The notes under the pieces were generated by a model. The model had not been told where the DNA came from. It saw only the letters and a program-made list of their open reading frames with translations, and did no database searches. 64,000 nucleotides of DNA from Punica granatum (Eukaryota > Streptophyta > Magnoliopsida > Myrtales > Lythraceae). A program made the position numbers and the translations under genes. Position 1 is the first letter of the stretch, and every line of letters starts with the position of its first letter. Below are positions 1 through 10,600 of the stretch, piece by piece. Where the stretch lies: assembly GCF_007655135.1 (NCBI RefSeq), contig NC_045130.1, forward strand, positions 23,503,363-23,567,362, written 5' to 3'.

Positions 1-2817
1 TGGGGTCTGTATTGTGCCCCTTGGATTTGTTTGAAACTCCTCGACTTTGCATCACCGAGGCTGCTTTTGTTTGCTTCGTCCCATGGAAACTTGATGTACT
101 TTGTTGTCCTAGCACAATTTTATGATGGCTGGTTTTCTCAGAAGTCTGATTCTTGTGCACTCGAAAGCCGAACTCACGTCTTTTGTCCTTGTAAACTTTA
201 CAAGTCTTTTTCCCTATTGTCTAAAAAGAAAACAAAATTGCCCCAGGAGTGTGGGTGACCAAGGTTGCTTCGCGTGAATGTTGGACGGGGATGCCCCGGT
301 CTTTGTGATCTGTGCCGGGCGTCTTGTGCGATCGCCGCTCCCGATCGTGCATTGTCACTCCCATGGAGGGTGCCCCTTAGATGATAGGCACTCTTGAAGC
401 CGAATGTGTCCTGCCCCGAGACTTGTCGTTGCATGTTGTCGGTGATGGGTCTTTGCAGTGGGGAAGGCCCAATTTGCCCCGGGGTGTCGCTCGATCTCGG
501 TGGAGATGCACGCGTCGAGGTTGAACGGTTTGTTCGATTGTCTCTGTCTTCGGCTTCGTGGGGGGTACATATTCGTCGGAAATCTCCCTCCTCGAAGTAT
601 GAGGAAAGGGTCCGAGAGGAATTCTCAGGGAGATGTGAACCTGTGTATCGTTCTTTGCCTGTGACCAACGTGTCCCTGTGAGAGATGACAAAGAAGATGA
701 TGCATTAGGTGATTGATCGGTGGAATATGCGATAAGAAATGTAGAGTGGACCCATAGGAAAATCCCCTTGTCCAACGTGCGACCCATGGGGTGCCGCGCA
801 TGGGGGACACTCAATTCCGAGATCTAATCATTGCCACCCTGGAGTGGGCAAACCGTGGCTAGGGGGCACATAGATGTACTTTCCCCGATTGCGAGTTGGC
901 ATGCGCAGCCGTCCTAGGGAAGGCTCGAGGAGCCGAATCCCATGAGGACAGACGAATCAAACAATTCCGACCAAACCAACAGGGCGTCTTCGGGCTGTCC
1001 TAGTGCGCCCGTGAAGGGTTCGTTCATGTCGGGAGCTCGTTTGGGAATGCATATAAATAAATGTAAAAGAGAGTTTAGGGAAGAGTGCATGTTGCCCCAG
1101 TGGCTGGTTGATGGCCACAGCAGAGGGTGGGCAGGGATCATTCTCCGGTCGGAGATGTGACCGTGCTAGTGACTTTCGCGGCGGGTAGGAAGGGCCATGC
1201 TCTGTTCGTCGGAGCTGTTGCCTGTGATCTTTTGTGGAGGGAGGGTTGGGATTCGGTGTCGAAGTTCCAAGGTGCTGGACGGGAAGTGTTCATTGTCCGG
1301 ATTGTGGTCGTTCAAGGTTCAAATTGCCTTCTTGTTAGTTATTTCCTGCAATGGGAAGAGGGAAAGCAATGAAGGAACAAGAACTATTTGTAATTTGAAT
1401 GCAACAGCGTAGGGGAGCGAACTGGCCTGGTAGGCGTCATGCAAGCACACCGAGAGACATGCACAAGGTGTGTCGACGATGCGTGCATGGGCAAGGTAGG
1501 GGTGTGCTCGCACGACGCGGAAAGGGCACGCTCAGTTGTGCTGATGGAAGCACTTGTAGCATGGAGGGACGTGTGCTCAGCCATGCAATGACGTAATCGA
1601 TTGCGCGGGATTAATGGGGAGTTAGTGTTGCTTGGATGGTTGGCCCTTGAGCTACTGATCGTCTCGCCATAGAGGAAGGGTGAGGACCATCAGAGGTCCA
1701 CCTACAAAGGCGATCACGACTTTGTCTACCGTGTGGTAGTGTTAATTGTCATGTAAAACAGTAAATGGATAGGATGCATGCAATGCGTGAGTTTTCAAAG
1801 CTAATGTTGTCGTTCACATTGACTCAAAAGGTTCAAAGTACAATGCAAATTTTGTAAAATAGAGCCTTAAGCTGATTTGCCACCACACTCGGGATTTGAG
1901 CGAGCGCGGCCTCGGAAAGCACCGGGTCTAGGCGAGGGCCTTGCGGAGACATCTACCCTAGAGTGCATGTGTGGGCCTTCATGAGACCTTTTCCTAGACC
2001 TCTCCAGGGCGGCGTTCGCTCAAACGAGCTCCTGATCGTATCTCTATAGCTTGTCGCGGGTTTGGGAGAGCTCCCTCCAAGTTGTAGTTGGCCGGCGAGT
2101 TCCTCATCTCTCAGCAACCTCTCGGTGACCGAACCTAGTGTTGGTGAGGTCGATCATGCTGTCCCAGAGTATACGCTATCTACATTTCGTGGCGGGTCTG
2201 TGAGGTCCTTGTGTGCTGGTGGACTCTGTCGAGGCGCGGGCAGGAAGCCGAGCGAGGCGTCCCTTACCAAGACAATAAGAAAATCTGCTTAGGACTTGTC
2301 AATGTGAACGACATCCTAGTGTGTTTTGAAAACTGCATGATGCATATGTGCAGAGAAAAGTAAATGCCCACGGCTTAGTACAAATTACAAGGTACATCGC
2401 TCTTGAAATAGAAAAGACTCAAGTGGCACGTAGGCCAACTCGATGGACTATTGTCGGCGTCTGGTTGAAGGCTTGCATGGAGGCATAGCACGATGCATGG
2501 TTCGGTGCTACAGGGACCGTGCTATCTATGGATGGGGGCTCCCGACTCAAGGGTGTGAATTCCTTGAAATCGAGCGAGGATCTTTGGGGGCCGTGTCGGT
2601 GGCATAGCCGACTCGATCCGTTCCCTTACTCGGAACCTCTGACTAACCTAGCTTCCTATTTTGGCACCCGTGGGATTTCGGACGAGGCACCTAAAGCTAG
2701 CATGATATGCAATGCATGCGTGAAATAAATGTGCGTAAGTAGATAAGCGGTAAATGACAGAAAGCAGTAAATAAACAAGCAAGCAAGCAAACGGGATTGA
2801 GCCTGAACCCTCTAGAT

Positions 2818-2836
2818 GTCCCCAGTGGAGTCGCCG
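2818..2836 (-). other. Primer-binding site of element X
   Basis: Minus-strand CGGCGACTCCACTGGGGAC lies just past the LTR 3' end. It differs in its first base from the tRNA-Arg-type PBS (TGGCGACTCC...) seen in A and Y. Ogre elements are known to prime from tRNA-Arg. Confidence 0.7.
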
Positions 2837-2971
2837 AGCTGTGCGCACCCGAATTTCATCTCGTCGGGGCACGCATGCACGAGGCCTACGCAACGCGTCT
2901 TGGGCGGAGTATCCACCTTCCCAGGGACGCGTGATGGACGCACGTGAGAAGGAGTCGCCACTCACTGTTTA

Positions 2972-2985
2972 CGACCCGTAGGTCG
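2972..2985 (-). other. UACG-tetraloop hairpin near LTR end (X)
   Basis: Arms CGACC and GGTCG enclose a TACG loop, about 130 bases before the LTR 3' end on the minus strand. UNCG loops closed by C-G are known to be exceptionally stable RNA tetraloops. The same element occurs in the Y and A LTRs. Confidence 0.55.
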
Positions 2986-5900
2986 AGGGCCGTTGAGTCG
3001 CCTGGGTCTAGGGGTACGAGGTACACCTAAATACTAAGGCAATGGTCGTACGGAACCGGAAATTCCGAATTCGAGGGTTCTAATACGTACGGGCCTATAT
3101 CCTGCACGCCCTTTCAGTACTCTAGTTTGCTAGGCTTGCCGTTTTATTTATTTACCGCGTGATTTAGGGTTGCACTTGACTCGCCCGTTTTGACACCGTA
3201 AAGTCAATGAATTGATCAAGTTGGGCCAATAATCCGAAAGATGAGTAGGCTTGTACGTCGAGGAATTGGGTCACTATCTTAGCGTCACAGTTCGTCGAAC
3301 CGTGATGGTCAATTCCCTGCGCGAACTGAGACCACGAGTGTTCGAGCTTACTCATCTCTTGGTAACAATTGACCGACTTGACCGGTTCGACACTCGGACC
3401 TCTCGCTTGCCGATCGGGGATCCTTACAAATGAATGAGTGAATGTACAAATAAAATCCTCACAATGTTCTCTCGAATAATTACAAAGTATAACTGAATAA
3501 GTAAATGGATCCCGATCGGTTTGCATTGGGCCAATATTCCACTTCGGCTCACCGTGTGTTTTAAATGACCGATAAGTAAATTAAGGCAACGCGGGCTCAA
3601 GGAGCCGGGGGTCGGGTCCAATCGGACCAACGGTTTGCGGGAGAACCAATTAGCTCTCACCGTAACCGTTGGGCGTCGAGCTCCCGGGTGATATCTAAGC
3701 ACGTTTCACACATCCAATCCAAATTACCTTCCACATAGGCCACATTTGGAGTGTGATGGTGACTCGAGGCTAGATCTCATTCCGCACTCGGGTTGCACGC
3801 ACTAAGTGAATTAGGAGGTGTTGGACCTCGTGTTCGGTGATTTGGGGTGTTGGGCCCCGTGCAACACATAACCTATGGGCTCGAACCCGAACCGTGACAA
3901 ATCAGTAAAAGCAAGTGTAAAATAGAAGAAAACTGATAAAACTGATGAAAAACAGACAATAACTGACAATCATAGATAAATACAGACAAGTTGTATATTA
4001 GGCCGAATGTACGTGATTTAATCAGTTATTAACCGGGGTTTATTAGCAAACAATGTATCTAACCTAGACAAACAAAGAAGTGGGTTGGGATATGGTTCTA
4101 GGCCAATTACATGTGTGAATTTGTTTTAGAACTCTTATTCAGTGAGGTGTCACTGCGGTTTCACCGAATTAGCCAAACTTGTATTTTTGACTCTATATTG
4201 GAACCTAGCATTCCACCTATCCATTATCTAATGTTTGATTAAGTCAAATGCATGATTAATCCGGTTCTTCGTGTTTCGTAACAGAAATAGAATGTTCACC
4301 ACCGAATCTACGATAGGGAGATAGAAACACCGAAAGTGAACGGAATGGGCCGTGCGAATGAAACTCGCGCTCGAACGGGTCGCCCTTTTCCGTCCATAGA
4401 TCGAGGTGTTTCCGACTCCCTAATGCCTAGGATATCGGTGAATCACGGAATGACGATTATGCCCTTGATCGGTAAAACGTGTGTAGTTTACATATAAATT
4501 AAAGATCGCGTGACACGAAGAGGTCTAAAAAGGACTCGCGCGTCTCGACTCGAGCTGCCTCAAGTTGGGCCCAGACTCGAGTCATAGTATGCGAGTACTC
4601 GCTAGACACCGGTTCTATTCGTGTTACACGTCTCGGTGCTTTAAAATTGTGAGCTTTTAAAGAAAATGGCATTTTTGCCGTTTCGTGAACCATCGATACG
4701 CTTACGGATTAGCAATCAGTTTATCCAATTATTTTAGTCCAAATGATTTAATTAACCGAATGATACGTCCCGTTTCTCCCGTTTGTGAAATTCTTCTGTG
4801 ATTATCACCTCGTGTCACGATTATTATGGATTTAATGGATAATTATTTGAAACCAACGTGCCCAACAAGTAATTAACATGTAGTCGGTGATTAAATAGAA
4901 GCGTAATCACAAGCAATTCCAAGGATTGACCTTAAAATGATAAAAGAGGCCAACCTTAACTCGAAGGAGGTCACGAGGGATTCGGCCATTTCCTAGGGAT
5001 AATCGACCGAATGCCCCTTTGACCCAATTCGAGTTTCGGTGGGTCTCTCGTATCATTTCTAATCGTTCCTTGCATACATCAAGCATCATGCATACAAGAA
5101 TAACACACATTTTGCTAAGCCAATGTCACCATGATCTTGGTTACATGATGAATACATAGGATAAACACAAACATCATATTCAAGGGAAATCGATAAAATG
5201 ACATTGGCTCATTCGATGATAGATTCGGAAATAAATCACGAGAAACACACGACATCATGGAACAAGAGATTCGAAGCTTCAGGTGAACCAAGGGACCTCT
5301 CGGCCCCCTTGCAATGAGGGTAGCCGTAGGTTTCCCTTGACACAACCGACCCATAGGGTCTCTTCCTCCTAGATCCCGAACCTTTCCTGTCATACCGTCA
5401 CATTTCAATCACGAATAGAGACATCACGATCGTGGGAACAACTAAATCCGGAAGGATAAGATGGTCATGGACCCTAGAGAGTCAAAGAGGCTCACAGCTC
5501 CCCATATGGGACTTGACCGAGAGGTTCCATGGCTCTCTTGAGTCTATGTCGGCCTCATCCCTTTAGATTCGAGCCATTTCACGTTATGCACGCATATCAC
5601 GTGATAATAAAAATCTAAAACGTAGAGAAATGACCATATTCGAAGAAGGAGAGGACCTCATGCCCTCGGATGAGCTAGGAAGGCTCACGGCACCCTCCAA
5701 TGGGTACCGGCCGTGAGCCCTCATGGCTCCTTCCCGACATGAAGGTCTTTTCCGCTCCGACCATGGCCCTCTTCTGTCATGGCATACACATTTATACGAT
5801 GTATGGACACAACAAAAAAATGAAACACGTGATATTGCATGGGATTGCATGGGGGTTGCATGGACATGCATGAATCCGTATGAAACAAGCTAACTTGCAT

Positions 5901-6748
5901 GTTCTTCGATCAATAATCATCTCAATGCCCTCAAGTCAAACAAATATCGAGATCCAAACTTCTCTAAGTCGTAGAAGAGTTTTACCTAGCCTCGATGTAC
6001 GAGGGAAAGTGTCGGGGAGGTGGCAAGAGGGTCGGGTGACCCGGCTGGACACCAAGGGCTGTAGGTACCCGAGAGGCAGCGCCTGTGGCAGCTCGGAGAA
6101 AATGGGGTCGGCATGATGGCTCCGTCCACGGCACGGTGCAAGGTCGGGCTCCTTGGACTCCTAAGAGGCGGACCTAGATGTTCGTAGACAACTTCGAACG
6201 TGCCAAGGCCTGGACAAACCCGAAACGTTGAGAGAAAACTCGGTTAAAAACTAACGGAACCCGATAAGAGGAAAGAAGTGGAACGGAGGTTGTGCATGGT
6301 CGTAGGGCTCTCGGACCGTGACCACCTCTTCACGGGGGAGAGTGTGGGTCGTGGGGGACCCTTCGGATGTGATGGCACGACTCGGCAAAGTTGTGGGAGG
6401 AAATGGCACGCGTAGAAGTCTGGATGCACCCGATAACGGTCTCGGGACCCGATGGCTTTAGCAGCTGGAGCGTGACGTTGAAGGCCTCAAACCGAAAATC
6501 CAAGCCCGAAAATGGACTTAGGGGATGGGAAATATGTAGGCTAGGAAGTTTGGGGATGTTTGGCTCAAGTCGGGTCGGGTGGTGATCGGAATATCGGGTG
6601 GTTTTCCGTTGGTTTTAGCCGGTTTCGGCCTTAGGGATAGGTCAGACGAAATGAGGGAGAGGGCTGGAGTTTGAGAGAATTCTTGAGAGAAGTTGGTTTG
6701 AGAGAGAATGAGAATCAAGAAGTGATTAAGCTTAATGGTGCAAGGACT

Positions 6749-6753
6749 TATAA
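6749..6753 (-). promoter_or_regulatory. LTR promoter TATA box (element X)
   Basis: Minus-strand TTTATAAG lies about 1.3 kb into the LTR, ahead of a stretch rich in CTCTCTC (about 6660-6720). The same TATA-then-CT-rich arrangement recurs in the Y, Z, W, A and B LTRs, which supports a shared U3 promoter. The transcription start is not established. Confidence 0.45.
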
Positions 6754-8059
6754 AGGGGAGCTTAATTAAGCAACTAAGGCAAGTTAAGTGAGATTATGGC
6801 ATGCTTAGGGGGCTGCCGAAATTCAAAGAGGGATTAGGGAGGGGAAATGGTCACTTAGAGTGTGGGGGAAGCAAGAGGAGAAGTGATGGGAAGTGATGGG
6901 AGGTGATGGATGTGAGTGTGTGTAAGAAGATATTTCAAATTGTGTGGTGGAGGGAAGAGAGGAGGGATTGAGCCGCCGGCCATAGGGACTGAGCCGTGGC
7001 TTGGGGCGGTCAAGTCGAAGCCGTGGGTTTGAGCCGTGGCTATGGGTTCGAGCTGTGGCTTGGAGGCTTCGCTTGGCTGGGCTGTGGGTCCCATTTGGCT
7101 AGGAGGGAAGCCGGGAGAAGCTAGAGGCTCGATTGATCGGGCGTCCGATCTCCGAGGTCTGATTAATTGATAGATTTGGAATGTTCGCACGAAGAAAATT
7201 TAAATGAGCCTAATATCGCCATATGTCATGTGAACAAATGTTCGGACGACTCGGCGCCTCGAGAGCCGGTTTTGTCCCGTTTGGGCATTCGGAGTGGAGT
7301 TAACCGTCCCCGTTCTCCAATTGCTCCTTTGTGCATTGTAGTGTTTGTCTCGGTGGCCCCTTTGCTCTGCGTGAGATCATTGGATCGCTGTCCTTGACCG
7401 AAGACCATTAGCTAGAGGTGACCTAGGGACTCGTGATCCGGGTGTTATCGATGTTTACCGAATGCCCTGAGGTGTTCGGGGATCGCTGTGATCTCTGTTT
7501 GTCATGAATATGCCCCGAAAACTCGCCGAGGGGCGTTTGTGACCACTGAAATGTCCCTCGGGAAACCAAGTCGAGTTTCGAAAGGTCATCTGAGACTTGT
7601 TCCATGATCCCGGTGGTCCCTGGATGCGTGCAGGCCCGTTTCCGGGTGCCGTTTACTTGCCCGTGGATTGGGCGCCCGGGAGCCCTATCGGAAAAGGCGT
7701 CTGTGAGAGTTCAGGGGTGTCCCAGCTTAAGCAGGATGCCTCCGAAACGCGCCCGGACGTGTCATTGGTCACTTTGGCACTGAGAGGGATTTTTAGAGTC
7801 CCATATTGGGCACCTTTCGATGCTTCGGTGATTCGGTGATGAATAGTGCCACAGTGCCAGCTACTGTTGCTTCGGGGCTCGTCGTCTGTTTACACTCCTG
7901 ATTGCCCTCTCATGCTTTCCTAGTGGACCCCGCTTTTCTCTTGTTATTCATGGCTCTTTGCCAGTATGTTCGCCTCCGGCTTTCCGATCGTGAATAGTGT
8001 CCCGAGCTTTGGTCAAAAGTCCTCTGTCGAAGCCAGTGGACCAAAATGGGGTGCTGACA

Positions 8060-10255
8060 GCCCCATAACAGCCCGGATACAAGGCCGGTTTGCCCGAAAG
8101 CTCAACCGTTTTCAGGCGACCGCCATCCAACCCGATCCAAACTTGACCAAACTTCATATCCCACACGTATTAGACCTTCCGAGTCAATTTACGGTGTTAG
8201 TTTTTCCATTTGAAGTCATCTAGGTCCCGTTTCAGCCCAATCCAGATTCGGGTCCCTAGGGAGTTTCCTGGTTTCTAGGCGAGTTCTTCCTTCCCGACTT
8301 ATCCGAGCCTCAAAAAAACTTCATACCCCACATGTATTCGACCTCCCGAGTCCATTTCCGGCCTTAGATTTTCATTTGGAAGCTTCCAGCAGTCTGTTTT
8401 GCCCCTGTCCAAAATCGGTCTCTCTAGACGGTTTCACGGCTTTCCGGGCTTCTTCGACGCCATTCCTTCCCACGACCATGGCGAGTCGTGCCATCACTTT
8501 CTAAGGGTTCCTCATGACCCTCACTCTCCCCTGTGACGAGGTAGTCACGTGCCGAGAGCCGCCCAACCGCGCAAGACCGCCCTTTTCCAATCTTTTCCTT
8601 TACCGGGTTTTCACAGTTTTTTTATCGGTTTCTCTTTGCATTTCCGGTTGAAATCAGTCATGCGCACGCCAATATCCTAGGCGTTAAGGAGATTGAAACA
8701 CCACGATCTATGGATAGAAAGGGGCAGCTCGTTCGGGTGCAAGTTTCATTCGCATGGCCCATTTCATCCACTTTCGGTGTTTCTATCCTCTTACCGTAGA
8801 TTCGGTAGTTAGTATTATTATTTCTGTCACAAAACATATAAAATTGGATTAATCATGCACTTGACTCAATCAAACATTAGATAATGGCTAGGTGGAATAC
8901 TAGATTCCAAATCTAGAGTCAAAATACGAGTTTGGCATATTCAGTGAAGACGCAGTGACATTCACGAAATGAAATCTTAAAACAAACTCACACATGTAAT
9001 TGGCCTGGAACCATATCCTAGCCCACCTCTTTGCTTGCCTAAGTTAGATACATTGTTTGATAATCAACCTCGGTTAATAACTGATTAAATCACGTACATT
9101 CGGCCTAATACAGAATTCGTCTGTAGTTGTCTGTATTTGTCTGTTTTTCATCAGTTTTATCAGTTTTCTTCTATTTTCCATTTGCTTTTGCTGATTTGTC
9201 ACGGCCCGGGTCCGAACCCATAGGTTACGTAATACACGGGGTCCAACGCCCCAAATCACTGAACACAAGGTCCAACGCCTTCTAACTCACTGAGCGCGTG
9301 CAACCCGAGTGCGGAATGGGATCTAGCCTCGAGTCACCATCACACTCCAAGTATGGCCTATGTGGAAGGCGATTTGGATTGGATGTGTGAAACATGTTTA
9401 GATATCACCCGAGAGCTCGATCGGTCCAACGGTGACAATGGGAATCAATCGGTTTTCCTGCCGACCGTTGGTTCGATTGGACCCCACTCCCGGCTCTTTG
9501 AGCCCGCATTGCCTTAATTTATTTATCGGTCATTCAAAACACACGGTGAGCTGGATCGGAATATTGGCCCAATGCAAATCGATCGGGATCCATTTACTTT
9601 ATTCAGTTGTACTTTGTAATTATTCGAATGTACATTGCGAGGATCTTATTTGTACATCTATTCATTCATTTGTAAGGATCCCTGATCGGCAAGCGAGAGG
9701 TCTGAGTGTCGAACCGGTCAAGTTGGTCTACTAATACCTAGAGAGGAGTAAGCCCAAATACTCGCGGTTTCGGTTCACGCAGGGAGTCGACCGCCGTGGT
9801 TTGACGAACTGTAAACGTTAGGATAGTGAACCGATTTCTTGACGCACAAGCCTACTCATCTTTCGGGTTCTTGGCCCAACTTGATCAATTCATCGACTTT
9901 ACGGTGTCAAAACGGGCAAGTCAAGTGCAACCCTAAATCACGTGGTAAATAAACAAAACGGCAAGCCTAGCAAACTAGAGTATCGAAAGGGCGTGCGGGA
10001 TATAGGCTCGCACGTAATAGAACCCCCGAATTCGAAATTTTCGTTTCCGTATGATCATTGCCTTAGCATTTAGGTGTACCCCGTGGCCCTAGACCCGAGC
10101 GACTCAACGGCCCTCGACCTACGGGTCGTAAACAGTAAGTGGCGACTCCTTCTCACGCGCGTCCGTCGCGCGTCCCCGGGAAGGCGAACACTAAGCCGCG
10201 TTGCATAGGCTTCGCGCATGCGTGCCCCGACGAGATTAAAATTCAGGTGCGCACA
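8060..10255 (+). repeat. 5' LTR remnant of element Y
   Basis: It matches the 3' LTR from about 17040 onward and ends GGTGCGCACA at 10255, directly before the PBS. The U3 promoter part is missing because X interrupts the LTR here. It keeps the near-LTR-end hairpins at 9992-10014 (one arm mismatched) and 10115-10128. Confidence 0.75.
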
Positions 10256-10258
10256 GCT

Positions 10259-10277
10259 TGGCGACTCCACTAGGGAC
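10259..10277 (+). other. Primer-binding site of element Y
   Basis: TGGCGACTCCACTAGGGAC begins three bases after the LTR end. It matches the tRNA-Arg-type PBS of element A (TGGCGACTCCGCTGGGGAC) except at two bases. Confidence 0.75.
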
Positions 10278-10600
10278 ATCTAGAGGGTTTGGGCTCAATC
10301 CCGTTTGCTTGCTTGCTTGTTTATTTACTGCTTTCCGTCGTTTACCATTTATCTACTTACGCACATTTATTTCACGCATGCATTGCATATCATGCTAGCT
10401 TTAGGTGCCTCGTCCGAAATCTCACGAGCGCCAAAATAGGAAGCTAGGTTAGTTAGAGGTTCCGACTAAGGGAACGGATCGAGTCGGCTATGCCACCGAA
10501 CCGGCCCCAAAAGATCCTTGCTCGATTTCAAGGAATACACACCCTTGAGTCGGGAGCCCCCATCCATAGATAGCACGGTCCCCGTAGCACCGAACCATGC
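10278..10600 (+). promoter_or_regulatory. Leader shared with coding A/B elements (Y)
   Basis: The stretch after the PBS matches the leaders of A (52686-53000) and B (58974-59290) and, inverted, of X (about 2500-2817). A shared landmark is GGAACGGATCGAGTCGGCT (10471), followed by a conserved CTCGATTTCAAGGAAT segment. Similarity stops near 10600. A conserved leader in coding and non-coding relatives would fit an RNA packaging or priming role, but that is inference. Confidence 0.5.

Larger units (their letters stand above)
1..8059 (-). mobile_element. Element X: non-autonomous long-LTR Gypsy element, 5' part
   Basis: On the minus strand this reads as a complete 5' LTR (8059 down to 2840), a PBS (2836-2818) and about 2.8 kb of internal sequence that runs off the window at base 1. 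The internal part matches, in reverse complement, the internal region of element Y (about 10260-12840). One shared open stretch is 1127-1372 on plus, matching 11357-11602 on minus. No gag, protease, RT or integrase motif is visible on either strand, and the short open frames look like chance. The LTR start abuts sequence from the interior of Y's 5' LTR, so X seems to have inserted there. This is inferred from the junction; the second X LTR is outside the window. Confidence 0.75.
2840..8059 (-). repeat. 5' LTR of element X (5.2 kb)
   Basis: Reading the minus strand, it starts TGTCAGCACCCC at 8059 and ends GGGTGCGCACA at 2840, the same ends as the other LTRs of this family. It carries a TATA-like box (6749-6753), a decayed copy of the CGTGCGGG hairpin (3086-3108) and an intact UACG-loop hairpin (2972-2985). 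The length is unusual for most plant LTRs but normal for Ogre/Tat-type elements. Confidence 0.78.

Noticed and set aside
5584..5871. Short open frames inside the X LTR
   Set aside because: None is preserved in the Y or Z LTR copies and none has a domain; they were treated as chance frames.
10259..10277. tRNA-like sequences at the LTR borders
   Set aside because: Only about 19 bases complementary to a tRNA 3' end are present, as expected for primer-binding sites; there are no tRNA arms.
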